This document shows, piece by piece, positions 53,446 through 64,000 of a stretch of DNA of 64,000 nt; position 1 is the first letter of the stretch, and each line of letters begins with the position of its first letter. The stretch spans positions 163,891,814 to 163,955,813 of the forward strand of contig JARDYH010000005.1 of NCBI GenBank assembly GCA_029215795.1, given 5' to 3'. The notes under the pieces were generated by a model, which did not search any database, was not told where the DNA came from, and saw only the letters and a list, made by a program, of their open reading frames with translations. Position numbers and translations under genes: made by a program. Source of the DNA: Anniella stebbinsi. Its lineage: Eukaryota; Chordata; Lepidosauria; Squamata; Anniellidae.

Positions 53446-53829
53446 CTTGTGGGTCCCTGGTCAACAGCTGGTTGGCCACTGTGTGAACAGAACGTTGGTC
53501 TAGGAGGACCCTTGGTCTGATCCAGCAGGGCTCTTCTTCTGTCCTAACCTTGGGAAAATATAAAGATCTTCACCTGGCACTGAAAAGACCACAATGTAGG
53601 CACCAGGCAAACCCATATGGAGAGTAAATTTCACAACAGGGGTTTAACTATGGAAAAATATATCTCCGTAATAGACACCTGCTTTGTCTCCTTTGGAAAC
53701 CAGGAACGGGTCTCTGAAGATGATCAGAGGTTCTGGGCAGGTATATATAGGAGGCAACTGTCCTTCAGGTAATGTAGCCCCAAGCTCTTTAGGCCTTTTT
53801 CAAGGCTGGGGAAACTGGTGGCCTTCCAG

Positions 53830-53834
53830 ATGTT

Positions 53835-53868
<34 letters not shown>

Positions 53869-54830
53869 TATTTATTTCTAACCCGCCTCTCCCTCTGGAT
53901 CGAGGCAGGGAACAACAATAAATACAAATACAAAGACCATAAAATAGATAAAACATTAAAAACAAATCAAATTAATACATTATTAAAACATCTTAAAATT
54001 CAACTGGTAGGCTTGCCGGAAGAGATCAGTCTTCACGGCTCTCTTAAATTCAAGAAGACTACTAAGTTGTCGAATCTCTCCTGGCAAGCCATTCCACAGT
54101 CTGGGAGCGACAGAAGAGAAAGTCCTCTGGGTCACACTCATCAGCCTAGTTCTGGCTGATTGAAATAAATTATTCCCAGAAGACCTGAGTGTGTGGGGTG
54201 GATTATACGGGAGAAGGCGATCCCGCAGGTAACCTGGTCCCAAACCATGTAGGGCTTTAAAGGTAACAACCAATACTTTATACTTCACCCGGAAACTAAT
54301 TGGCAGCCAGTGGAGTGATTTTAAGACTGGTGTAATGTGCCGTATCGGCGTATCGGTGACCAACCTGGCTGCCATATTCTGAACTAGTCGAAGTTTCCGG
54401 ACTAGGCACAAAGGTAGCCCTATGTACAGCGTATTGCAGAAGTTGAGCCTCAAAGTTACCAGCGTGTGCACTACCGTCTTTAGGTCTTCCAACTCTAGGA
54501 AGGGGCGCAGCTGGCATATTAGCCGAAGCTGATAGTAGGCGCTCCTGGCCATCGCATCTATCTGGGCTGTCATTTGGAGTCACGGATCCAGAAGTACCCC
54601 CAAGCTGCGATCACAGTCTTTCAGGGGGAGTGTAACCCCATCCAGAACTGGTTGACACACCTCCAAACCCAGGTTGTGGCCTTTGACAGCAAGCACCTCC
54701 GTCTTGTCTGGATTCAGCTTCAGTTTGTTTTTCCTCATCCAGACTACAACTCCCAGGCGAGCATTTTGAATTGGGACTGCAAACAGACTGGAAGTCAGTG
54801 CAAGTCACAAAACGCTGGTATAACAAGACT
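53830..54830 (-). mobile_element. L2-type LINE, 3' half, unit 2
   Basis: Copy of 23,785-24,780 with LHWLPISFRVKYKVL and RTFSSVAPRLWNGLP. (AAT)n is at 53,836-53,867. Confidence 0.82.
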
Positions 54831-55429
54831 GTAATGGGCGAGTCGCTGTCAACAACCGTGCAACCTTATCTATTCTATCCTACCTATCCATTACATTTCT
54901 ATACCACCCAATAGCCACAGCTCTCTGGATGATTCACAACCATAATGCACTGCAGTAGCCTGGTTCCCTCTAAGTAGTAACCCGATTCCTATCCTCACCG
55001 GGCCATGACAGCTTGTGTTATTGGGAGTTGTATTCCAACACATTTGGAGGGTGCCAGTTGAGGAAGGCTGATTTTGGATGAAAAAAGGTTGCCATTTTAG
55101 GAACATAAGAGAGGCCCTGATGGATCAGATCAAGGGTCTATCTAGTCCAACATTGACCCTGTTCAGACAACACACCATGCCAAGGTGGTTAAGCATTTTG
55201 AGCTAAACATTATGGCTTAGCGTGTCGTGTGAACCATGGTGGCTACAGAACCACAGTTTAAACTCACTAATCAGTTGCTGCAAAAGGGTTAGCAGTCTAA
55301 CCATAGCTTAGCGTGTTGCCTGAACAGGCTCATTCTGTTCACACAGTAGCCAACCTATTAGCAGGATGTGAGGGCAACAGCACCCTTCCGCTCATGCTCC
55401 CCAGCAACAGGTGCACACAGCCATACTGC

Positions 55430-56825
55430 ATAAGCATAATGATCTTGACTTGTCCCGAAAAGCCTGTCAGTCGGGTTTCTGGCCTGGTTTTGGCACGGAA
55501 ACAGCCTTGGTCGCCCTATGTCGGGAGAGGGACAGGGGGAGTGTGACTCTGTTGATTCTCCTTGATCTCTCAGCGGCTTTCGATACCATCAACTATGGTA
55601 TCCTTCTGGCACGACTGGCTGAGTTGGGAGTGGGAGTCACTGCATTGCATTGTTTCCGCTGCTACTTGACAGGTCGACTCCAGAAGGCTGTGCTTGGGGA
55701 ACATTGCTTAGCCCCGTGGATTCTCCAGTATGGGGTTCCGCAGGTGTCAGTCTTGTCCCCCCCCCATGCTGTTCAACATCTATATGAAACTGTTGGGTGC
55801 GGTCATCCGGAGTTTTGGAGTGCGTTTTCATCCGTACACTGATGACAGGCAACTCTACTTCTCTTTTTTATCTTCATCAGGTGAGGCTGTGGATCTGTTG
55901 AACCGGTGTTTAGCTGCGACAATGGACTGGATGAGAGCAAATAAACTGAATCTCAATTCAGACAAGACTGAGATGCTGTTAGTGGGTGGTTCTTCTGACC
56001 ACATGGAGGGTTTTCAACCTGTTCTGGATGGGGCTGCGCTCCCCCTGAAGGAGCAGGTTCATAGCTTAGAGTGCCTTCTACCAACTTCGGTTGGTAGCCC
56101 AGCTATGCTCCTATCTGGACAGGGATAACATGGCTTCAGTTGTCTATGCTCTGGTAACCTCCAAGTTAGGTTTCTGCAATGTGCTTTATGTGGGGCTGTC
56201 TTTGATGACAGTTCGGAAGCTGCAGCTTGTGCAAAATGCAGCAGCCAGATTGGTAACAGGGACCAGAAGGTTCGAACATATAAGACCGATTCTGGCCCGC
56301 TTGCATTGGCTGCCTGTTCATTTCCGAGCCCAATTCAAGGTGCCGGTTTTAACCTATAAAGCCTTATACAGCTTGGGACCACAATTCCTGATGGAACGCC
56401 TTTCCAGACATGAACCTACCCGTACACTATGCTTAACATCAAAGGTCCTCCTCCAAGGGCCTACTCCGAGGGAAGCTCAGAGGACGGCAACAAGGGAGAG
56501 GGCCTTCTCTGTGGTGGCCCCCCAATTATGGAACGATCTTCCCAATTAGGTCCGCCTGGCGCCAACATTGTTATCTTTTTGGCGCCATGTCAAAACTTTT
56601 ATTTTCTCCCAGGTGTTTTAACAACTTAAGTTGAGGTTTTAACTGACTTTGTGGCCAGGCTTAAAAGTTTAAAATGTTTTAAATATCAGCTGTTTTATGT
56701 TTTTAAATTTTGTATATTGACTTTTTAATGTTCAATCTTTTAATTTTTGTAAACCACACAGAGAGCTTTGGCTGTGGGGCGGTATATAAATATTAATAAT
56801 ATAAATAATAATAACAATAACGCCT
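55430..56825 (+). mobile_element. L2-type LINE reverse transcriptase and 3' end, unit 2
   Basis: Copy of 25,385-26,835 (LLDLSAAFDTI; YTDDRQLYF; LHWLPVHFR). It has lost ~62 bp at 56,069, which shifts the frame, and shares the C-run frameshift. Confidence 0.88.
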
Positions 56826-56987
56826 TGACAGGGCAGTTTTGAGATCCTTGTCTTGTTTGACGCTCTCATAATATATCTGTGGACCTTTGGATAAAGAAAG
56901 AAAGTGAAGGGAAAACCACTCGTCCTCCTGAAAAAAGGAAAGAGCAATGATGGCACTCACAAAGTTTCCCAGTGTCTCATTTCTTAC

Positions 56988-57063
56988 CCAGTGAGGCCAC
57001 GTTCTCATGGTTTCCTTCACCCTCTGTGAAATACACAGCCACGTCGTTCATGGTCAGTCGACT
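56988..57063 (-). CDS. KRAB-A exon with internal 17-codon deletion, unit 2
   Basis: The 76-nt exon has the same acceptor and donor positions and the same 51-nt internal deletion as unit 1, so the deletion predates the duplication. It reads TMNDVAVYFTEGEG then NHENVASLG; Phe at the YFTEGE position matches the KRAB consensus better than unit 1. It ends in phase 1. With KRAB-B missing, the next available exon is the linker at 52,974, where the split codon becomes Asp. TRIM28-binding core residues are missing here too. Confidence 0.85.
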
Positions 57064-57099
57064 CTAAATAAACAAAATACAAGGGAGAGAACTGACTTA

Positions 57100-58462
57100 A
57101 TCCCCATTTCTCATGTGATGACTGAATTTCCTTCAGTACCATATTCTCAAAAGCCAAAATGTTGGGATTCAAGGTACTGGGATTGAAAGTAGATTTAGGT
57201 CCAAAACTAAATTGCTCCCTACAAATATCAGGGCGTTTAATTTTAAACCAGTCAGCTATTCTTATTTTTCTCAAAAGATGTTGTATTTCAATCATGGATT
57301 TGAAAGTGTCAGGTTTAGGCGTAGGGACAAACGATAGGCCTTTTTGGAGAACCTGTAGTTGAATAGGGGTTAGGATTCTACCAGACAGATTTACTATCGA
57401 TTGGTTCTCAATGTTCTTCTCTGTGGATATCTTGCCACCAAATTCGGTTTTCTTTTTTGTTTGTTGCTGTTTACCGTAGTCCCTTGAGCGGAGTCCAAAA
57501 AAGACCGTGTTATAGGTCTCATTGCAGTAGTAAAAGTATTTTCATTTATATGATCACTAGGACTCTCTACCGGACTGGTCATATTATCCCCAGATTCACT
57601 ACAGAAGGAGACCGATTTTTAGGGGGTATAGAATGTATTGGATTTTTTCCAGTTGTATACTCTATTTTCCTGATAATCCCGAAGGTCCCGCTGGAATTTT
57701 TTGAATTTAATATCCTTAAGTTCTTGTGCTCCCTTTTCAATATCCTTGTTGAGATGGTTTATCTTTTCTTGTAGAGATACCTCTGCCATAGTAGCTTTAA
57801 GGTTCTCTGATATCTTTTCGATCTCTAGTTGATTTTTAAGCATCTCATTTTTAGAAGTTTCTATCAGCAGAACTATCAGGTCTAAGGAGCATTTGTTCAA
57901 GATGGCAAACCACCTTTTTAAAAAATTCATCATTATTTGGAAACATTCCTGGTTCCTTTAAGATCCTAAGACCCCTAGGTATCCTTTGATTCCTACAGTA
58001 ATCACTCAGAGCACCTGCATGCATCTGTAGTTTCATATGTTTTTCTCTAAGCGTTCTATACCTGTTCCAGTCCTCATGATTTGATACATGGGTACCACAC
58101 TGGTCATCAAAAAAAGGAGGAGCCTTAAGTAAATTTACAATATGCTCATTTGAATAACTAAACATGTCAATATTACTCATGGTTACTATCCACAAGAATT
58201 GTGGAAACACCACTCTGGTGTACAAAAGATAAAACGAAGTGCTATCCTTAACCAAACACCACAAACAAGAAATTGCCAAAGAGTTAAGGTATACAAATTA
58301 TTTAAAAAAATATATTTTATACAAATATGTCCATAAAAGGTTAGAGCAATTGCTATATACATTTAAATCTCTCTACAATGTTGTCAAAGCAAATTGCTCC
58401 ACTAATTAATACAGGTAGGCCAAACACGTTTCGACGTAACGAGTCTTCCTCAGTGGCCTGTA
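57100..58462 (-). mobile_element. Penelope-like element, 5' part, unit 2
   Basis: Copy of 27,110-28,475 with the same truncation beside KRAB-A and the same frame breaks, so the insertion predates the duplication. Confidence 0.78.
58418..58458 (-). ncRNA. Hammerhead-ribozyme-like motif, unit 2
   Basis: All 41 positions match the unit-1 motif (stem I GGCCA/TGGCC, core CTGAGGA and GAAA), while flanking sequence differs by a 5-bp deletion. Confidence 0.7.
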
Positions 58463-59519
58463 ATATCCGGCACAAGCTGGTGCAGTGATTCAGTTGTTTA
58501 TAGATGTAAAAATCTGACCACGGGGGCTGCCTGACAATATTATGAAAACAATACGAGTTTCATCACTCCCCCAGACAAGCAAAGCCAACAGCGAGTGCTT
58601 GAAAAGTAGTCCTAACCTCCGTTTTTCAAAGCCAATTCCGTGATTTCCCCAGAATCTCCGACACTGGTCGCGTTCGCACATGCTAAGCCGGATATCCTGT
58701 CTTAATATTCCAGTCATGTGAATAAGCAGTATGTTGGTGCAAGCAGCTCTTACTTCCATCCATTATGCGAGCAGGTAAAACAACCCAAGAAAGGGATAGC
58801 TTTTTGAAACGAACAGAACTAAACTTTATAGCAATAAGTAACATAATTTTCAATATAAATCCAACACCATGTTTGGTGCTTCTTTTATATTGAAACAAAA
58901 CAAACTGAATATCAGATAATCTATCGTGCAATACCTGAAGTGGGAAGGGAAGATTTCTTCCAACTATTTAACTTAAAAAGAGAATTAGCATTTTCTTTTA
59001 AATGGTTCTGTAAAAAGCAACAGATGCATCAAACGGTCATACTTTGGCCTAATAAGCTGATATATGAATGAAATTTTTGGGATATCCACATGCAGACCCA
59101 TTTACACAAGCCAACCAAAAAAAGCAGGAAGTCTTTCATTAACTATTGTATCCCTTTCATCTAAATGGGAAGCTCTGCTTAACAGCTTCATAACAAGACA
59201 GGACATTAAACAACGAGAGATCTATAGGAAGCTTTATCATGGAAGACTTCCTGGTTTGTTTGCCAACTCACAAAATGCTGCTGAATGCACAGGGGAAAAG
59301 CCTGTTCATCTCTTGGTTTATGAAGCTAAGATTTGCTCCTCTGAATGCAGGCGATGTCTCCTCTAGCTTTAATTCCCCCCCCCCCCCCCGCTGGCTGGGG
59401 AATGCTGGGAGTTGTAGGACTACTTTCTGTCTAAACACACTTTGGATTCTGCCTTTTATCTTTTCTTGCTCTTTCTTTCCTCCAGCAAAATTCATATGGA
59501 AATCTGAAGCCTCTCTTAC

Positions 59520-59602
59520 CTTTGCTGGCTGTGCTGCAGTCCTTGTACAGCTGCTGGAAGGAGGGGACAATCTGGATAGAGGCGTGGATGTCATGCTGCA
59601 CT
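59520..59602 (-). CDS. Start-codon exon of unit-2 KRAB-ZNF (83 nt)
   Basis: Copy of 29,533-29,615, with the acceptor CCCACAG and donor GTAAGAG both preserved. The ATG is at 59,594, followed by 25 codons ending in phase 0 ahead of KRAB-A. The exon appears unchanged from unit 1 while the intron bases on both sides carry substitutions (for example GGAACAAGG versus GGAGTAAGA). That local conservation is the main support. The leader has no recognisable domain. Confidence 0.6.
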
Positions 59603-60113
59603 CTGTGGGAACAAGGAAGGCAGGTGGGAAATGCATATTCTCAGTATCACCTTGCGTCTTAAGAACTGATCTTTTGGCGGGCAAAACACAATGACTCGGT
59701 CCAGATACCATAACCCACATTCCAGTATGGATGGCGTGTGGGTTGTTGTTGAACCGTAGGTTATTATATTATCTGAAACCAACTTCCATAAGAAACTATG
59801 GTTTGCTAACCACAAACAACCTATGAAGAGAACCCATGGTTTATTGTTGGGTTGTGAACTGTGGGTTGTCCACAATGGTTTGTTATTGTGGCTGGGTTCA
59901 AACAACACGATAACCCATTTTTCAACAAATGGAGGACACCAGGTTGTGAAAGTCTCCTTAGATATATCAGGTGATGGACGCATGGACTTCCATACACAGA
60001 GTTCATCGTGTAATACAACTGAAGTCATGCACCTATTCGTCCAAGGCAACTTTGACTGGAGGCTGCAGCCATTGGCATGAGCTAGCCCACAATATGACCA
60101 AACTTTATATTTG

Positions 60114-60298
60114 TGATTGGGATGAAATTAGTGGTAGAGGAATTGCTTTGCATGCAGGAGATCCCAGGTTTAATTCCCAGCATCTCCAGGTAGGGCAAGA
60201 AAAAATCACTGGCCTGAAGACCTGCTGTTAGACAGTGTTGACAACGCTGGGCTAGATGGACCAAGGAGCAGAAGGCAACTCTCTGTGTTCTCATGTTC
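60114..60298 (+). mobile_element. tRNA-Ala-like SINE, unit 2
   Basis: Copy of 30,122-30,306 with no differences noticed; it lies inside the near-identical tract. Confidence 0.75.
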
Positions 60299-60989
60299 CT
60301 TCCTCCAATCTCAAGTTGGCTACAGATCCTGACTGGCCTCTTTGCCTTCCTCACAGCCTGTGGCGAAGTCTCTGCGCCTAACTGTGCAGCAATCCATATC
60401 TCACCCTTTACATCATATTATGTTGTGATGCTGAAACTCCCCAGCTGGACCGAAGGGCTGCAGGAAGACTGGATTGTTTTGGTACCTGCCAACCTTTTGA
60501 TGAACGCACGTTGCCCCCTCCAAAGTGACACAGAAACACCACCTTATAAAGCCAGCCTTACTCCTTTCTAGCATTTACTATCCGCCTCATCCTTTCTCCT
60601 CTGTAAGAGATTCTTCTCTCGACTTTCAGTCCCTGCTAATCTCCCCCCCCCCCCAATTTTAAAAGGTCTCCTGGTTTCCTTTCCAGCTGATTCTCTTCCT
60701 TTCCTTCCTGCCTTCCAGAAGGACAAAGGAGGAGGGACCCGTAACGCCTCTCCCCCTTGTAGCTCCATCACGGAAGCATCTATGCTCAGGCATACTCCGG
60801 CCGAGCCAAGGGGAGCCCCTCTCCATGAGCTGAGAACAAACTCCCCACCCCACCATTTGGTCCCTTCTCCCCACTGACCGGCAGTTGCAAAGTGGGAATC
60901 AGGCGCTTCTGCAGGCTGGTGCAATTCTTCCACCTCCAGCCCCACCAAAGTCAGCCGCCTTCGTCCCGAGTCTGCAGTGTGTCTACTTC

Positions 60990-61144
60990 CCAAGACCAAA
61001 ACAACCAATCAGCCAGCGACCCTCCCATCTTAAGTCCATCACCCTTCCTGGTAAAGAGGACCCGGGAAGCCCGGGGCTGCTGGGAAATGTAGGCCTTCCC
61101 TTCCACTTTAAGGAGCCGCAGAGGATTCTGGGAATTGTAGTCTC
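60990..61144 (-). promoter_or_regulatory. Putative promoter of unit-2 KRAB-ZNF
   Basis: Copy of the unit-1 promoter: the ZNF143/THAP11-type motif on the minus strand at 61,141-61,123 and a CCAAT box at 61,005-61,009, with no substitutions seen against 31,000-31,152. The whole 60,011-61,370 stretch is almost identical to 30,019-31,378, so the two genes probably share the same core promoter output. Confidence 0.55.
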
Positions 61145-61372
61145 CCACGGAATGCTTATCCTTCCTCCAGCAGCAAAGCGGGGCTTCATTTCGAGGCCAG
61201 ACTTAGGAGGCTTTTTGTTGATTAAAGATATCAGTATTGAATATTTATCCCCTTTTTCTTCTTCTTCTTCTCCAGCATTTAACGTTATAAACATACAAGA
61301 AGTTGAAACAATATTAAAGGCTGAAAACAATGTAAAATGGCAAGATCAGGTAAAACAACTTAAAGGAGAATC

Positions 61373-64000
61373 CTAACCAGGCACTGAAAGGATGACAATG
61401 TTGGTGGTAGGCAGACTTCGCTGGGGAGAGCGTTTCACAGTGGAGGTTGGAGGGGGGGACACCACCGAAAAGGCCTTGCGATCCACTGAACCTAACTTGG
61501 AGGAGGCCCTCTTGATGACAGCTGTCTGACGATATTCGAAACTATACCTTAGCACCTGCAAGGTATGAAATAGCAGGCTATTCGTTATGTTCAAATGCAT
61601 TTCTTTGTTTAGTTAGGATACAATCCTTTAGTAGGCATACAACTATCCAACATGGAGTGGGAGGAGCGGTGGAGGTGATGTTATCCTCCACACGGCCCCA
61701 GTTCTGCATTTTAGCGAGACAACTGTTTTCACTCATCTAACTGAGGCATTGGGGAGGGAATGAGGCTGGGGAGGGGCTGTTTTCTTTTACTGGGTATATG
61801 TAAGCCACACTGGGAGTGCCTGAGGAATGGGATTTTTTTTTAAAAAAAAAAGCACATTAAGGGTACTATCCTTTGCACGTTTAGATAGAAAAAAGTCCGA
61901 CAACTCCCAGCATTCCTGAGCCAGAATGGATGGGTTGAGGGATGCTAGGAGTTGTAGGACTTTTTCTGTCGAAACATGCAACAACAGTGAATTATGGGTG
62001 AATCAATCATGGGATTGCGTGCCATTGCCTTTTTGATTATGCAGCCTCCGATTGGCCCAGTTGGAGGCTATCTTTTGAGGTGTGTACCCAGACGTTATTG
62101 GTTAATTGTGTCCCGGTTCGCAAATCAGGAAATAACCTGACTGGAGGTTGCATATTCAAAATGGCGACAGCACATGCTGGGCACACAAGCTGGTGAATGT
62201 GCCCAGTGTCCTTTCACCCCCTTCTCTGCCCACTGTCCGCTCATAAGCGGATTGGACTGACTTCACGCTGCCTGCAGTTTTACATGCCCATGCATGTAAT
62301 TGGGTGCCCGCGGACATTTGAGCAGCACACAGGGCAAAACATGCTGGGTAGGTTGACCAGATAAAATCCAGGTCAGGGCTCATGTAACTTTAACAGTTGT
62401 AGAGAAAAGGGAATTTCAGCCAGTGTCATTCGTATGCAATTAGTTCCTGGTGAAATTCCCTCTTCATCACAACAGTTAAAGGTGCAGGCACTATACTAGA
62501 GTGACCATATACAAAAGAAGGCAGGGCCCCACGGACATTAAAGCAGCACACTGGGCAAAGCATGCTGGGTGAGGCCAAACCTGAACTCTTGAGAATGTAC
62601 AGCAAGGTTACCCCAAACTGGTGCCCTTCAGATACGTTGAACCTGTGCTAGCTGGGGGATGCAGGGAGTCTAACGCACTTGGAGGGCACCAGGTTGGGGA
62701 AGGCAGTTGTAGGAAAACACTACTTTTCAAGTATATCTTTAGTAGGGATGTGTATTGTATTGGATCCGATGTCCGATTCCGAAGCGAATCAGGGGAAATT
62801 GGACATCCGATACCAATTTTGTTTCAGGTGCTCCGATCTCATCTGAGCTGAGATTTTGTTTATCTGATTCAAATTGGATAAAATCGGAACATCAGACGCC
62901 ATTTTGGAATGATTTCCCCCATAATCTTCTATTACTGTAAAAATGTCTATAACTTTTTTATTTTTAAAGATAGAATCATGAAACTTGGCCACATGGCAGA
63001 TGGGTTTGAGGTACTTCTGTGTGAAAAATTTCAGAAAGATAGGTCCAGGCCTTTTGTGGCTATAATTTTTTTTAATAACAAAACAGGAATGCCTATAACG
63101 TTTTTCTTTTTAAAGATCCACACATGAAACTTTGCTACCTTGGATATGGTATGTTGCTATTCATGTGTGTGAAATTTCAGAACCATAGGTGCTTGCCTTG
63201 GGTGACAATGAATTTTTGAAAAATGGGTTGCATTGGGATAAAGACAGTTATGCCTTCTACTTTTTATTTTTAAAGATAGAACCTTGAAACTTCGCCACAT
63301 TAGAGATGACATGTAGGTAGTGATGTGTGAGAAATTTCAGAAACATAGGTTCAAGCGTGTAGTGGCAAGGTATTTTTTGTAAAAATGAGGAAAGAAACTC
63401 ATTGAACTTTTTTATTTTTAAAGATAGAATCATGAAACTTGGCCACATGGCAGATGGGTCTGAGGTACATGTGTGAGAAATTTCTGAAAGGTAGGTCCAG
63501 GCGTTTTGTGGCTATGAATTTTTAACTTTAAAAGTTCCAAAAGTTCCAATACAGTGGGTTTGACAGATGACAGAGGGGGAAGAAGGCAGAGGAGGGGGGT
63601 GCTGTTTGCTGTAGCAAAACAGGATTAAAAAATTGCAGAAAATATTTTTCAACTTTCCTGCAAAGTTCCATTTCTCTGGGCTTTCACACACCTGGGCTCT
63701 ACCCTGTTTTGTCCTTCAAGAGTTGACAATATAGAAATATAGGAAGCTGCCTTATACAGTCAGCCCCTTGGTTCAACTACCCAGTATTCCTGACACTGGC
63801 TCAGTTCGGACAACATATTAAGCAACGGAGGTGTAAATAACGTACGGACCATGCGTTAGGCAGGAGGAGCTCCACAGACGACACACTGCAGCCGGCACTG
63901 CTTGGAACCGGCAAACGCCCCGGCTGCAAGGAACTTGCGGCGACCATTTTGGTTGTAGCCTCTCTTCCGTGTATCCCCCAGCTGTATCCCAGCATGCACC
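61373..64000. other. Start of unit 3, near-identical to 31,381-34,007
   Basis: Contains, in order, the L2 fragment (61,373-61,600), the short inverted repeat (61,864-61,980), the GTGACC MITE (~62,349), the four-module TAGGGATGTG element (62,743-63,538), and the SINE (from 63,737) with the nested MITE (from ~63,799), cut by the window end. Only a few single-base differences from unit 2 were seen. Confidence 0.9.

Larger units (their letters stand above)
48943..59602 (-). other. KRAB-A-only C2H2 zinc-finger gene model, unit 2 (4 coding exons)
   Basis: Paralogue of the unit-1 gene: start exon 59,602-59,520, KRAB-A 57,063-56,988, linker 52,974-52,870, finger exon 51,731-48,943. KRAB-B is gone with a 6-kb deletion, but because that exon is 102 nt and phase 1-1, KRAB-A splices directly to the linker exon in frame, giving about 1,014 codons with no stop. 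The promoter copy at ~61.0-61.14 kb is almost base-identical to that of unit 1. Inferred: an intact, possibly expressed zinc-finger protein whose effector domain is reduced to a shortened KRAB-A, so it may act as a DNA-binding competitor or through other partners rather than as a classical repressor. The open frame argues against a dead pseudogene. Confidence 0.78.

Noticed and set aside
60011..64000. Treating unit 3 as certain biological duplication
   Set aside because: Near-identity could come from uncollapsed haplotypes in an assembly. It is kept only as a hypothesis with a stated test.

Overview
The window is vertebrate nuclear DNA, most likely from a squamate reptile (lizard or snake). 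The evidence is a mix of CR1- and L2-type LINEs, an L1-clade LINE, a Penelope-like element, a tRNA-Ala-like SINE, many short inverted-repeat DNA transposons and a gammaretrovirus-like ERV, together with a spliced KRAB/C2H2 zinc-finger gene family. Species-level assignment is not possible from sequence alone. There are no prokaryotic genes, and nearly all long open frames outside the zinc-finger exons are transposon remnants.

Layout: the window is a tandem array of ~30-kb units, each carrying one KRAB zinc-finger gene on the minus strand. Unit 1 spans about 1-31,400, unit 2 about 31,400-61,400, and unit 3 is only begun (61,400-64,000). In each unit the gene reads right to left: a putative promoter (31.0-31.15 kb; 61.0-61.14 kb) with a CCAAT box and a ZNF143/THAP11-type motif; a start-codon exon (29,533-29,615; 59,520-59,602); a KRAB-A exon (26,998-27,073; 56,988-57,063); a KRAB-B exon (18,322-18,423, unit 1 only); a short linker exon (16,796-16,900; 52,870-52,974); and one large zinc-finger exon (12,965-15,222; 48,943-51,731). 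All splice phases agree. The models give about 871 aa with 25 finger units (unit 1) and about 1,014 aa with 33 finger units (unit 2).

The two genes have diverged structurally. Both KRAB-A exons lack an internal 51 bp (17 codons). Unit 2 has also lost KRAB-B in a 6,035-bp deletion that left a 29-bp transposon scar. The finger arrays were reshuffled in blocks. A relic 3' end of a third zinc-finger gene lies at ~47.43-47.62 kb. An orphan TRIM-type RING exon lies at ~3.88-4.11 kb.

Identity between units is mosaic (judged by eye): roughly 93-95% near the unit starts, ~98.5% over 24-30 kb, and ~99.8% for 30,019-34,000 versus 60,011 to the window end. The sharp step at 30,018/60,010 suggests a very recent duplication with a 29,992-bp period (or gene conversion, or an assembly artefact). 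Unit-specific insertions give a relative history: an L1 with an 18-bp target duplication, an ERV that kept gag and env but lost pol, and a MITE nested in a SINE in unit 2; two hAT-like elements in unit 1.
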